Of a stretch of DNA of 64,000 nucleotides, positions 35,000-46,061 are shown one piece after another. This DNA comes from JANLYC01 sp963750495. Its GTDB lineage: Bacteria > Actinomycetota > Actinomycetes > Propionibacteriales > Nocardioidaceae. Numbering within the stretch: the stretch's first letter is position 1; each line of letters starts with the position of its first letter. The translations under genes were made by a program, and so were the position numbers. The notes beneath the pieces were generated by a model, which worked only from the letters and a program-made list of their open reading frames with translations, was not told the DNA's origin and ran no database searches. The stretch lies in contig CAVVQV010000004.1 in the NCBI GenBank assembly GCA_963750495.1, positions 806,001-870,000 of the forward strand, given 5' to 3'.

Positions 35000-35485
35000 A
35001 TGACGACCCGGTGGCTGGACTCGAACCAGCAACGCGCGTGGCGGGCCTACCTCGTCGGAACGACCCTGCTTACGGAGCGCCTCGACCGCGACCTACGTGA
35101 GAACCACGACCTGTCACTTCCAGAGTACGAGATCTTGGTCCGATTGTCTGAAGCGCCGGACCGCATGTTGCGGATGGCCGAGATCGCCGATTCGGTCAAG
35201 AACTCCCGCAGCCGCATCACGCACACGGTGGCCAGGATGCAACGGGAGGGCCTGGTCGAGCGTCGACAGTGCGCTACTGACGGGCGCGGAGTGCTGGCGA
35301 TCCTCACCGACAAGGGGCTGGCGCTGTTGGCGGACGCCGCTCCCGTTCATGTCGAGTCGGTCCGGGCGAGCCTGATCGATGTGGTCGACCCGCAGGACCT
35401 CGAGGCGGTCGGTCGTGCGTTCACCAAGGTCGTCGAGACTCTCGAGTCAGGACCGTCCGACCCGATCCTCACCCCACCGAGCTGA
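35000..35485 (+). CDS. MarR-family regulator
   Basis: A 161-residue winged-helix dimer. Seen: helix-turn-helix region MAEIADSVKNSRSRITHTVARM and wing RRQCATDGRGVLAILTDKG, with a conserved Asp-Gly-Arg in the wing. GGAGG lies just before the ATG. Divergent from YceI with two palindromes between. It probably senses a lipophilic or oxidant ligand and de-represses yceI and, by site sharing, pirin at 53508. Confidence 0.92.
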   Translation: MTTRWLDSNQQRAWRAYLVGTTLLTERLDRDLRENHDLSLPEYEILVRLSEAPDRMLRMAEIADSVKNSRSRITHTVARMQREGLVERRQCATDGRGVLAILTDKGLALLADAAPVHVESVRASLIDVVDPQDLEAVGRAFTKVVETLESGPSDPILTPPS

Positions 35486-35499
35486 CCCCCGGCCTGACG

Positions 35500-37182
<1,683 letters not shown>

Positions 37183-37268
37183 GATCGGCAAGCCTACGAC
37201 GAGCCGGGTGGCTCGTCCCAATCCGCCTCCGCCCGCCACGGCCACGGCGGCCGGAGGTCGGACCGTCT

Positions 37269-37751
37269 TCAGGACACGGCGGCGAGGCCGTCACCCGCGT
37301 CGGTGTCGTCGTAACCCACCGGCTCGACCCGCTCGATCTCCTCGAGCGCCTGCCGCACCTCACGAGAGTCGTCAGTCGTGGTCTCGACCGGCCGCGGTGC
37401 CTTGCGGAAGGCGCTGACTCCGCGCGTGAGGTCATGACCGACAGTCGTCGCCTCCAACACGATCCGTGAGTTGCGGACGTCGTCCTTGGTCCACTCCTCG
37501 GTCTTGAGCCGGCCGATCACGAGCACCGGGTCACCCCGCCGGATCGAGTCGCGGACGTGAGCTGCCAAGCTGCGCCAGCACTGCACGGTGAACCAGGTGG
37601 TGGTGCCGTCGACGTAGGCCCGCTGGGTCCGGTCCCACCGGCGCGGCGTCGTCGCCAGTCGAAACGTGCTCAGGTCGGTCCCTTCGCCGACCTTGCGATG
37701 GTCGACGTCGGTGCCGACGTGCCCGACCACGTGCAGAACGGTCTCGGTCAT
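37269..37751 (-). CDS. Single-stranded DNA-binding protein, SsbB-like
   Basis: A 160-residue OB-fold protein. Seen: TETVLHVVGHVGTD, STFRLATTPRRWD, TWFTVQCWRSLAAHVRDSIRRGDPVLVIGRLK and VLEATTVGHDLTRGVSAF. The C-terminus ends DTDAGDGLAAVS and lacks the DDDIPF tip that recruits partner proteins in replicative SSB. It is thus the second, SsbB-type paralogue. Start at 37751 has AGGAG upstream. It lies after the two dynamin genes, as SsbB does in Streptomyces, where it acts in chromosome segregation. Confidence 0.9.
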   Translation of the reverse strand: MTETVLHVVGHVGTDVDHRKVGEGTDLSTFRLATTPRRWDRTQRAYVDGTTTWFTVQCWRSLAAHVRDSIRRGDPVLVIGRLKTEEWTKDDVRNSRIVLEATTVGHDLTRGVSAFRKAPRPVETTTDDSREVRQALEEIERVEPVGYDDTDAGDGLAAVS

Positions 37752-37885
37752 GGCTGCTCCTGTCGCTCGATGTCCAAGGAGAGCCTGCCCAGGGGATCCC
37801 ACAGTAGGCCTCGAACCGAACAGCTCTGTGGACAGTCGCCAGGACCACGCCTGACTGGGGATACGACCTTGGCTCACCCGGGCCG

Positions 37886-39565
37886 TCAGCGTCGCAGCGA
37901 GACCCAGACCCCGTCGCGGCAGCGGGTGTAGGCATCGACCTCGTTGCGCATCGGTTCGAGGATGAGCTGGTCGATGACCTCGCGAATGGCGGCCCGCAGT
38001 CGCGCCCGAGTTCGGGCGGCGCGCCGCCTCGCCGAGATCCGCGCGGCGTACCGACTCAGGGCTGCAAAGGCCGCGCCGGCGGCAGCCCCGCCGTACAGCA
38101 TCAGGGTGGGTACGGGGACGCCCCAGCGGTTGAGGCGGCCAGGCTCGGGGAGCTGGAGGAAGGCGAAGACCGCGAGGGTCCCGAGCCACAGTCCCCCCAC
38201 CACGGCCACCACGAACAGCAGCCACTGCACGGCGCGCCCGGCACGCCACCAGAACGGGTCTCGCCGTACACCGAGATCGGTGGCGGCCACTGCCGTGTCG
38301 AGCGTGGTGGCGACCTCGTCGAGCCGCGACAGGGACGCTCCGCGTACCGCGGTGACCCACGGCTTGGCCATCCCCTCGGCCACCGAGTCGGCCACCGCAC
38401 GAACGGCCGCATCGACGCGGGCGCGCTGCACCGGGGACGGGGCAGGGAGGCGGCCCCGGATCATCCGGTTGCGTTCGGCCCGGGTCATCCGACTGGGTCG
38501 GACGGTCGCAGCCGCTGCGACATGCAGCCGCCGCTGCGGGTCGGGCTTGAACCGGACGAGCCACTTCGTCACGGGCCAGCCGGTCGCCGCTCGTGCCCGC
38601 AACAGCGAGGCCGTCTCGACCGCGTCGACCAGGGCAGGCACCCCGGCGGCATCGGCGCAGGCGTCGACGAGCTCCTCCCGGTCCGCGCCCGACAGGTCAC
38701 CGGGCTGCCCGTCGCCCGTCTGCTCAGCGATCCGCGCGGCCGCGGCCTTGACGTCGGCCGTCAACCGTTCGCGCGCGTACTTCTTCTGCGCCACCCGCTC
38801 CACCAGGGCAGCCCGGAGGATGTCGATCCCATCTCCACGCGTGGCCGACGTGGCGTACAGCGGGACCTTGTCGAGGCCGTCTGCGACGAGCAGGCGGCGT
38901 ACGTCGCCGAGAGCCGGCTCGAGCTGGTCGGCCGGGATCTCGTCGATGTGGTTGAAGACCACCATCATGACGTCGGAGTGGGTGCTCAGGGGCTTGAGGA
39001 AGCGGTCGTGGATCGCTGCGTCGGCGTACTTCTGCGGGTCGAGCACCCAGATGAAGACGTCGGCGTAGCTGACCAGCCGCTGGACCTCGAGATGATGTGA
39101 CACCTCGGTGGAGTCGTGGTCGGGCAGGTCGAGGAGCACCAGGCCGGTCAGATCACGATCGTCAGCCGTCTCGTCGAGGAGCCCGACGCGGCTGATCTGG
39201 TGCCGTGGCGGGATGCCGAGCCAGTCGAGGATGTCGGCCGCGCCGTCCGGACCCCACGCGCAGGCGAGCGCCCATGAGGTCGTCGGACGCTTCACGCCGA
39301 CAGCAGCGAGATCGAGACCGCAGATGTTGTTGAAGATCGACGACTTCCCCGAGCCGGTGGCGCCGGCGATCGCGACCACCGTGTGGTCACCGGACAGGCG
39401 GAGTCGGGCGGTGGCGCGTTCGACCACGTCGGCGCCGACGTCGACGAGCGAGTCATCGAGGCGGCCGCGCGCCGCCGAGACGGCCCGCTCGAGCCCGTCG
39501 AGGCGCTCGACGACGTCAGCGGGCCTGCCCACGACCCGCCGCAACGTCTCGACCACGGTGCTCAT
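37886..39565 (-). CDS. Dynamin-like GTPase, DynB-like
   Basis: A 559-residue membrane GTPase. Seen: P-loop GATGSGKSSIFN (about 67-78), G3 VLLDLPDHDST and G4-like FNHIDEI, a helical middle, and two membrane helices at about 435-460 and 475-500, then a basic ARISARRRAARTRARLR tail. Translationally coupled to the second GTPase (ATGA at 39562-39565). In Streptomyces the equivalent pair DynA/DynB supports the FtsZ ring during cell division. Assignment to DynB rests on order and topology. Confidence 0.88.
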   Translation of the reverse strand: MSTVVETLRRVVGRPADVVERLDGLERAVSAARGRLDDSLVDVGADVVERATARLRLSGDHTVVAIAGATGSGKSSIFNNICGLDLAAVGVKRPTTSWALACAWGPDGAADILDWLGIPPRHQISRVGLLDETADDRDLTGLVLLDLPDHDSTEVSHHLEVQRLVSYADVFIWVLDPQKYADAAIHDRFLKPLSTHSDVMMVVFNHIDEIPADQLEPALGDVRRLLVADGLDKVPLYATSATRGDGIDILRAALVERVAQKKYARERLTADVKAAAARIAEQTGDGQPGDLSGADREELVDACADAAGVPALVDAVETASLLRARAATGWPVTKWLVRFKPDPQRRLHVAAAATVRPSRMTRAERNRMIRGRLPAPSPVQRARVDAAVRAVADSVAEGMAKPWVTAVRGASLSRLDEVATTLDTAVAATDLGVRRDPFWWRAGRAVQWLLFVVAVVGGLWLGTLAVFAFLQLPEPGRLNRWGVPVPTLMLYGGAAAGAAFAALSRYAARISARRRAARTRARLRAAIREVIDQLILEPMRNEVDAYTRCRDGVWVSLRR

Positions 39566-41280
39566 GCCTGTGTGCCTGCCCAGCGCATGTCATCGACCTG
39601 ACGCGACAAGGACCGCACGAGGTCAGCCCCCTCGGGCACCACCCCAGCCAGGTCGAGGACGTCGAGGAACCGCTGCAGCTCCTGCATCCACAGCAGCTCG
39701 ACGCGTCGGTGGAGGTCCTGGCGCGCCTTCTCGGCGAGCCGACGGACCGCCTGGTCGCCGAACACCGCCTCGAGGATTTTCTGACCCAGCGCTGCGGTGC
39801 CGCCGACGATCCCGATCTCGGCGCCCGTCAGGCCGGCGGTCGAGGTGAAGACCGTGATCATCAACGCGACCCCGAGACCGTTGACGCCATAGGCCAGGAA
39901 TCGGGCAGACGCGCGCCGGTCGCTGCCTTCCGTACGCACCATGTCGAGAACTGCGGTCTGCCAGTCGCGGATGGCGCGCTCGGTCTTGGCGCGCAGGTCA
40001 CGCGAGGCCCGGTCGATGTCGCCGGGCGCGGTCTCCAGCAGTCGCTGTCCGGCGGGCAGCGACCGCCAGGCCAGCCCGGCACGCTCGGCAGCGGACTCGG
40101 CGTGCTCGATGATCAACAGCTCGAGCCCCGACTCGACGGCGACCGCGAGCTTCTGGGCCGGCTGCGGCTTGCCGCGCGCCACGTTGAGCACCCGATCGCG
40201 CAACCTGCCGACGCGGTCCTCGAGGCTACGGGCCAGCTCGCCGGAACCGACGAACTCCTGCCACCGGGCGAGCACCTCCCCGCGGAGCAGGGTGCCGTCC
40301 TGGGTGGCCGCGTCGACGGCAGCGAGCTGATCGGCGTACGCCGTCATCGCGTCGGCGCGCAGCTGTGCCGCGATCTGCTCCTGCGTGACCAGCGCCGCCG
40401 CCACGAGGCGGGTGCGATGCCCGAGCGACCGAACGGTGCCGTCGAGCGTCTTGTGGACGACGACGGCGCGGGCATCACTGTCGAGCGCCAGTGCATCGAG
40501 CCAGCCGCGGATCGAGGCCACCGTCGACGCGGGCAGCAGCCCGTCCTCGTCGACGGGTGACTCCGCGACCGTGAACAGGGGCGAGTCGCCGAGTCCGCGC
40601 GAGGTCAGCATGCGGGCCAGGTGGCTGCTGACCTCGCGTACGGCGGTGCTGTTCGTCCGGTCGAGCACGATGGCGACGGCGGCACTGCGACTCGCCGCCT
40701 CCTTGAGGAACTCCCAGGGCACCTGGTCGGCGTACCGGGCCGCCGACGTGACGAACAGCCACATGTCCCCCGCGGCCAGCAGCTGACCGGCCAGCTCACG
40801 GTTTCGCTCCTCCACCGAGTCGACGTCGGGCGCGTCGAGCAGGGCGAGCCCGGGCGGGAGCTCGGGGGCGGACACGAGCTGGAGCGCACCGTGGTCACGT
40901 GTCGGCCGATCGGTGCGGACGAGCTCCGGCAGCAGCCGGTCCGTGCCGAACCAGCGAGCGTCGTCGGGGTTGTGGACCAGCACCGGCGACCGGGTGGTAG
41001 GTCTCAGAACGCCGGGTTCGCTGACGCGGCGGCCGACGAGGGAGTTGACGAGTGTGGACTTGCCCGCACCGGTGGACCCTCCGACGACGGCCAGCAGCGG
41101 AGCCTCGAGCTGGACCAGCCGCGGAATGACGTAGTCGTCGAGCTGCTTGATGATGGCCTGCCGCTCGGCCCTGGCGGGCTCCGCGTCGCCCGCTTCGAAC
41201 GGGACGGAGTGGTCGACGAGCACCTGCCGCAACCGGACCAGCACTCCCAGGAGCTCGGTGGGCGGCCCGAGTTCACTCAC
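39562..41280 (-). CDS. Dynamin-like GTPase, DynA-like
   Basis: A 572-residue GTPase and first gene of the pair. Seen: P-loop GGSTGAGKSTLVN (about 66-78), G3 ALLDAPDVDSV, G4-like VLDRTNS, a long helical stalk and a hydrophobic hairpin around VNGLGVALMITVFTSTAGLTG (about residues 470-490) for membrane insertion. It pairs with the downstream GTPase. Bacterial dynamins bend or bridge membranes; in actinobacteria a role in septation is known. Confidence 0.87.
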   Translation of the reverse strand: MSELGPPTELLGVLVRLRQVLVDHSVPFEAGDAEPARAERQAIIKQLDDYVIPRLVQLEAPLLAVVGGSTGAGKSTLVNSLVGRRVSEPGVLRPTTRSPVLVHNPDDARWFGTDRLLPELVRTDRPTRDHGALQLVSAPELPPGLALLDAPDVDSVEERNRELAGQLLAAGDMWLFVTSAARYADQVPWEFLKEAASRSAAVAIVLDRTNSTAVREVSSHLARMLTSRGLGDSPLFTVAESPVDEDGLLPASTVASIRGWLDALALDSDARAVVVHKTLDGTVRSLGHRTRLVAAALVTQEQIAAQLRADAMTAYADQLAAVDAATQDGTLLRGEVLARWQEFVGSGELARSLEDRVGRLRDRVLNVARGKPQPAQKLAVAVESGLELLIIEHAESAAERAGLAWRSLPAGQRLLETAPGDIDRASRDLRAKTERAIRDWQTAVLDMVRTEGSDRRASARFLAYGVNGLGVALMITVFTSTAGLTGAEIGIVGGTAALGQKILEAVFGDQAVRRLAEKARQDLHRRVELLWMQELQRFLDVLDLAGVVPEGADLVRSLSRQVDDMRWAGTQA

Positions 41281-41364
41281 GCGCTCTCCTGTCGCTCGGG
41301 GTGGTCGTGACGGCGGCGTGCGTCGGGGAAAGTCTAAAGCGTAAGTCGAGGTTGGACCGTCCGC

Positions 41365-42597
41365 TCACCAGCTGGATGGCGCACCAGTACCTCGGGGCAG
41401 CGGTGTTTCGGTGATTCCGGGCAGCATGACCCGTCCGCGGAAGTCCCGCATGGCCTCGATCAGCTCTCGTTCGCGCGGCAGCTCCGCCGCACCCGCCACC
41501 CCCCGCACCATGCGGTCGCGCAACAGTCCGAGCTCGACACCGGTGCGCTGGAACGAACGGACCCGGCGTACCTCCGGCTTGCCGAACTGCCGGGCATGCG
41601 CGCGGGCCCGGCGACGGCCGGACCGGCTCACGATGAACTCGATGTGTTCCGGTCGCAACCAACCGAACGTGGTGTAGTCGTGGAGCCGTGCGGTCACCAT
41701 TCGCCGTTCGTGGCGCCGAGCCACGGAGACGAGGGTCAGCACCGCGACCAACGTGGGCAGCAGGATGGGGACGTAGACCGCCGTGAGGTTGCCCTGCGGC
41801 ACGAACGACGCGAGCGCGTTGTAGCTCATGTGGAGCAGCACAGCGGCACAGAACCCGCCGACCGGGGCCAGGATCCGCACACCGGGGTGCCGGTAGCGAA
41901 CGGCGAGGCCGATGCCGAGACCGGTCATCATCGTGAACATCGGATGCACGAAGGGCGCCGCCATTCCACGCCACCGGAACAGCTGCTGCACGGCGTCGAG
42001 CGCCTGACCGTTGGCGGCGCCGGACCGGAGGACGTTCTCGAAGACCTGGCCGTAGTAGACGATGTTCTCGGTGAACGCGAAGCCGATCCCGGCCAGGCCT
42101 GCATAGACGACCCCGGCCGTCACCGCATTGAAGTCGTGGCGCCGCCAGATCACCAGGGCGAACACGATCGCGCCCTTGGCGAGCTCCTCCACCCAGGGAG
42201 CCACGAAGACGGCGGCCCGCGGGGTGGCGCCGTAGACGTCACCGATCTGCTGGGTCAGCCAGCCGTTGAGCTTCAGCGATCCGTATGCCGCTGCGAGCGC
42301 GCCCCACAGCAGCGCCACGGCCAGCAGGGCCACCGGCTCAGGACGGAACCGGTCCAGCCAGACGAAAACGGCACCCAGCGGCAACACCGGCACGAAGGCG
42401 AACAGCAAGGCCCAGCGGAAGGCCCGCCACCCCATGGCCTGGTGGAGATCCTGGTAGAGCGCCCAGACGAGGATGGAGCAGACGATGACTCCTGTGACAC
42501 CGGCGATGACCGTGCCGACGCGACGTTGCAGCTGCTCTTGGGCTGGTCCTGGCGTGGCCAACGCGCGGTCGGTCAGCGTCCCGGCAGCGGTGGTCAC
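41365..42597 (-). CDS. PrsW-family intramembrane protease
   Basis: A 410-residue membrane protein of the glutamic intramembrane protease superfamily. Seen: EELAKG in PWVEELAKGAIVF (catalytic Glu pair), FAFTENIVYYG, the conserved PFVHPMFTM and LLHMSYNALAS, spread over about eight helices. A basic, soluble tail of about 100 residues follows (RSGRRRARAHARQFGKPE). PrsW relatives cleave anti-sigma factors; the target here is not adjacent. Alone in its transcript behind the dynamin pair. Confidence 0.92.
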   Translation of the reverse strand: MTTAAGTLTDRALATPGPAQEQLQRRVGTVIAGVTGVIVCSILVWALYQDLHQAMGWRAFRWALLFAFVPVLPLGAVFVWLDRFRPEPVALLAVALLWGALAAAYGSLKLNGWLTQQIGDVYGATPRAAVFVAPWVEELAKGAIVFALVIWRRHDFNAVTAGVVYAGLAGIGFAFTENIVYYGQVFENVLRSGAANGQALDAVQQLFRWRGMAAPFVHPMFTMMTGLGIGLAVRYRHPGVRILAPVGGFCAAVLLHMSYNALASFVPQGNLTAVYVPILLPTLVAVLTLVSVARRHERRMVTARLHDYTTFGWLRPEHIEFIVSRSGRRRARAHARQFGKPEVRRVRSFQRTGVELGLLRDRMVRGVAGAAELPRERELIEAMRDFRGRVMLPGITETPLPRGTGAPSSW

Positions 42598-43013
42598 GCC
42601 CTCAGGCTACGCGGCGGTCCGACCCGACTCCCGCAGCAGGTTCTACGGAACGCAGCGAGGGGCGGAGGAGGCCTCATCGAGCGCGAAATTAGACCAATTC
42701 CGTGACAGATGGGGCGCGACTGGTGCACCATAGTTGGTGGACACCGGCCGAAGGTCCCCTGCTTTCGTCCGGTGTCCTCTTCATGTCCTGACGCGGTTCC
42801 GAACCGGGTTCTCGTATGATCCAGCGGAACGACAGCTTCGTTCGAACGGGATATTTCCGACGCTCGGGGAGACCCATGCACGCGTGGAACGTTCTTGCAC
42901 TCCATACCCCATCGGCGGTGCAACATCGTTCCAGCCGTGGCATCGAGCCGACCGGGATGCACGAAATGGGCGTTTCGCGCCTGCCAGCCAGCTGTCGCCC
43001 GTACCATTCCGCC
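42598..43013. other. Palindrome-rich non-coding region
   Basis: No gene is seen in these 416 nt, and the GC content is lower than around it. Palindromes: TGGTGCACCA (42721-42730); GGACACCGG with CCGGTGTCC (42739-42747, 42769-42777); CGGTTC-C-GAACCG (42794-42806); CGTTCGAACG (42839-42848). Open frames here are short and cross without family similarity. It may hold the prsW promoter, a structured RNA or several operators. Confidence 0.45.
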
Positions 43014-43877
43014 GTGGACCAACGAATCCTGCGCGCGTGCGCTGCCGTTGTGCTGCTGACGGTGGCTGGATGCGGCGCGGACTCAGGCCCGTCTATGCCA
43101 CCACAGACGACTCCTGCGAGCCGGATCCCGGAGGCGACACAACCGTCCAGTGCGGTTGCGTGGCCAGAATCCGTGGACATCGCCGATGGCGTGGTGCTCG
43201 TTGCCGGTCCTGAGGGCAAGCTGCCGGTGAAGATCCGTTGGGTGCGTCAACTGGCTGAACCCGAGCAGATCGCCGTCGATGGCGATGTCATCTAGGTCGC
43301 TGACGAGTTCGCATGGGCGTTTCACTTGGGCGACGGCACGGCGAAGTGGAAGGTGGGCGACCCGACCGGCAACGGCCTGACTGCCGATGGCGGTGTCGTC
43401 ATCGGTCTCGACGGCCCCGGCCACGTACGTGTCTGGGCTCCGTACGACTACGACCTGACCGTGGGTCGGAACACGGGTCGCCTGACTGACCTGCGACTCG
43501 TCGCCGGAGGGCGGATGCCGGCTGGGCTGCGCCCGTTGGACGGTCCCCCACCGAAGTACCGGCTCGGGCCCTATCCCGAACGGACCGTGGCGCGTGACCG
43601 GGCCGGTGCTGTCGCGTGGAAGATCTTGGTTCGAGAGCCGTGGATCCAAACCGTCGGCCCCATCGCGGTGCCCGGCGGAATGGCGTTGGTGACGTCGAGT
43701 GGGCATCTGGTCGTTCTCGACTATCGCTCACGATGTGAACCGGGTGCCAGTCGGTCGCGACGACCGGTAGCGGCAGGGTCCGGCATACTGGCCTGCGGAT
43801 CATGCAGAACCGCGGGCCGAAACTGCACGGACGTCAGGGGGACGTTCCCTGCAGGCTCCGATCCCCCGCGCTCGTAG
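43014..43877 (+). pseudogene. Secreted lipoprotein with beta-propeller repeats, split by an in-frame TAG
   Basis: GTG at 43014 begins a lipoprotein signal ending LLTVAGCGAD (lipobox). TACCAT seven nt upstream suggests a leaderless message. The frame reads EQIAVDGDVI, then TAG at 43293, then VADEFAWAFHLGDGTAKWKV in the same frame, exactly the spacing of a PQQ-like propeller blade with Tyr expected at the stop. The frame continues to 43877 inside the tRNA. The natural C-terminus is unclear. Either the gene is inactivated, or the TAG is an error or is read through. Confidence 0.65.
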
Positions 43878-43941
43878 CTCAGCTGGATAGAGCAGCGGAC
43901 TTCTAATCCGCCGGTCGCAGGTTCGAATCCTGCCGGGCGCA
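43868..43941 (+). tRNA. tRNA-Arg (anticodon TCT)
   Basis: Acceptor GCGCTCG pairs with CGGGCGC (one G-T), anticodon stem GCGGA/TCCGC with loop CTTCTAA (TCT), T arm GGTTCGAATCC. CCA is not encoded in full (ACCG follows). Confidence 0.95.
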
Positions 43942-43999
43942 CCGATTCCGACAGCGGTCGAGCCCCGTTTGGCGCTCGAGTTCCGGCCGAGTGTCCGGT

Positions 44000-44748
44000 T
44001 CAGGCGACCAGCAGGCGAGCGCCAAGCTCAGCCGCGTCGAGATGAACGAGGTCACGGTTGCGTTCGGCCCAGCGACCTGAGGTGAGGTCATCGTGGAGGC
44101 TGTGCACAGTTCGCTGTTCGGCGTCCGCCCCGACAGCGGACCAGACCGATACTCCGCGCCGGACATTCTCGTCCAGGTATGCCTCGGGCCGGCGCCAATG
44201 CGCCTCGAAGAAGCCGTCGGCACAGTCCCACGGGATGAGCACCGGTTCGGTGCGCGCTCCGATCGCGCCGGCCAGCTCGGGCAGCGACGCCAAGACTTGG
44301 CATGCATCTCAACGTCAGTGAACTCGGGTAGGTAGTCACGAGTCAGCCAGAATTGGGAAGTGTCGCTGGTGTCGAACAGAAACACCACCACGCGGCGAGC
44401 GACGCGCCGCATCTCGCGCAGGCCGGCGACGGGATCCTGCCAGTGATGAACGGTGCACACAGCCATGGCGGCGTCGAAGGACTGGTCATCGAACGGCAGG
44501 TTCTCGGCCGACCCTGCCAGGCACGGAGCCGCATCCGGAGGGCGCTGCGAACGCATGAGCGCTGACGGTTCAACTGCGAGGACCTTGCGGTCGGGGGGCT
44601 CGTAGGACCCGGTGCCCGCGCCAACGTTCAGTACGGTCTCGGCATCTCCGAGCGCTGCCCAGATACGGGCCGCGATGCGTGGTTCGGTGCAGCGGGTCGT
44701 GGTGTACGTGGCTCCGATGGTGTCGTACAGCTGTGCGCTGGAGTTCAT
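44000..44748 (-). pseudogene. SAM-dependent methyltransferase with a frameshift
   Basis: The first part, from ATG 44748 (overlapping the upstream stop as ATGA), reads AETVLNVGAGTGSYEP, LPFDDQSFDAAMAVCTVHHW and LREMRRVARR, a class I methyltransferase. After PEFTDVEMHAK, near 44290, the expected ending (ASLPELAGAIGA through WAERNRDLVHLDAAELGARL) continues in another frame to the stop at 44000. One base gained or lost explains it. Broken gene or sequencing error. Confidence 0.7.
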
Positions 44749-45914
44749 GACCATGGCAGGAACCAGTATCGCAACGGCGACTTCGTGTCCGCGACCGTAT
44801 AAAGATTCCGTGTGTACTGCGACAGGTTCGCCGGGTCCCGGGTGAACGTCACGCCCTCGGTGTTCTTGCACGAGATCGGATCCCTGACCGGCATGGTGGA
44901 GGTGATCGTGTCGGCCACGGTGGTGCCGGCAGAAGCGGTCCACCGGTACAGCTCGCACGGCTTCACCGCCGTCGGAGGACTGACGAGGACCACGTCGGTG
45001 CCGTTGGTGTCCGCGCCAGTGAACTTCGAGCCTGCCGAGGCCGGGACCACTCCGACGTACTCCGAGCTCGGCGCGTACGGCAACGCCGACGCAGGGTCGA
45101 CCCACGCCGTCCCCGGGTCGCGCCCCGTGCTCACGTCGAGACTGCGGCTGAACACCTGCCCGCCGTTGCGAGAGACGATGTAGGCCTGGGGGGCACCGCT
45201 CGCGTCGGGGGCCTGCAGCAGGGCCTCGCTGTTGCAGCCGACCACTCCGTGCGTCCCGGCGTAGTTCTTGATGTCGAAGATCTTCCACGGCGCCCAGGAC
45301 GTGACGGTGGGGTCCGTGACGTTCGGCTCCGTGAACTCGATCAGCCGGCGGGTCTGGCAGGTGATGTTCTTGCCGCTGGGGTCGCGGGCCGGGTTGGCGT
45401 TGGAGTTGCCGGTGGCGCCGATGATGATGTTGCTGACGACAGACCCGTCAGGCTTCGTCCGGGCCGGCCCGGTCGTCATGTCCTCCCAGTCGTTGGGCTG
45501 CGCGACGTACGGGTTGAGTGCCCAGCTCGGGTTGCTGATCGCAAACGACCGCACCGCCGTGATCGCGTGCGACGCCGGGTCGATCCGCAAGGCCCACACC
45601 CGGGCCCGCTGGACCTGTTGGCAGTTGTGCAACGCCACGGCGGCGAGGCCGGCGCACGCGGCGAACTTGTCGTTGTTCTTCCAGACGTCCGACACGCTCC
45701 AGAACCAGTTCGGGTACGTCGGCGACGGCACCAGGTCAGCCAGTTCCACGGCCTCGGGCGCCGCCGTGCTCGTGTACGCCAGCTCGTTGCTCACGAGATA
45801 CGCCGCGTTCGCGCCGGACCACGGCACCAGGGCAACGGCGAGGACCCCGACGACCAGGGTTGCGATGATCCGGAAGTGCGCCTTGACGCCGGCCCAGGCA
45901 CTGCGCTTGTGCAT
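44745..45914 (-). CDS. Secreted protein of unknown function
   Basis: A 389-residue exported protein with a signal peptide (basic start, helix at about 16-33, cut after SGANA). No transmembrane segment after that. It is rich in Trp, Tyr and short beta strands. Phrases such as YPNWFWSVSD and NDWEDMTTGP, and four Cys, suggest an extracellular beta-propeller or phytase-like fold. I do not recognise a catalytic set. It overlaps the methyltransferase start. Confidence 0.7.
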   Translation of the reverse strand: MHKRSAWAGVKAHFRIIATLVVGVLAVALVPWSGANAAYLVSNELAYTSTAAPEAVELADLVPSPTYPNWFWSVSDVWKNNDKFAACAGLAAVALHNCQQVQRARVWALRIDPASHAITAVRSFAISNPSWALNPYVAQPNDWEDMTTGPARTKPDGSVVSNIIIGATGNSNANPARDPSGKNITCQTRRLIEFTEPNVTDPTVTSWAPWKIFDIKNYAGTHGVVGCNSEALLQAPDASGAPQAYIVSRNGGQVFSRSLDVSTGRDPGTAWVDPASALPYAPSSEYVGVVPASAGSKFTGADTNGTDVVLVSPPTAVKPCELYRWTASAGTTVADTITSTMPVRDPISCKNTEGVTFTRDPANLSQYTRNLYTVADTKSPLRYWFLPWS

Positions 45915-46061
45915 CTGATCTCCTCTTCGGCTGCGTGGGTGCGGACGCTTCCGGGGAGGCAGCCAAGGGGAGACCTTACGTGCGGCCGGCGTGCCGAAAC
46001 ATGATCAACCCGCCCCATCTTGGGCGCCGAGATGACTACTTCGTCCTAGTCACGTCTGACC

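Noticed and set aside
43868..43941. tRNA-Arg as a phage or ICE attachment site
   Set aside because: No integrase and no repeat of the tRNA 3' end found by eye within the window, despite the broken genes around it.
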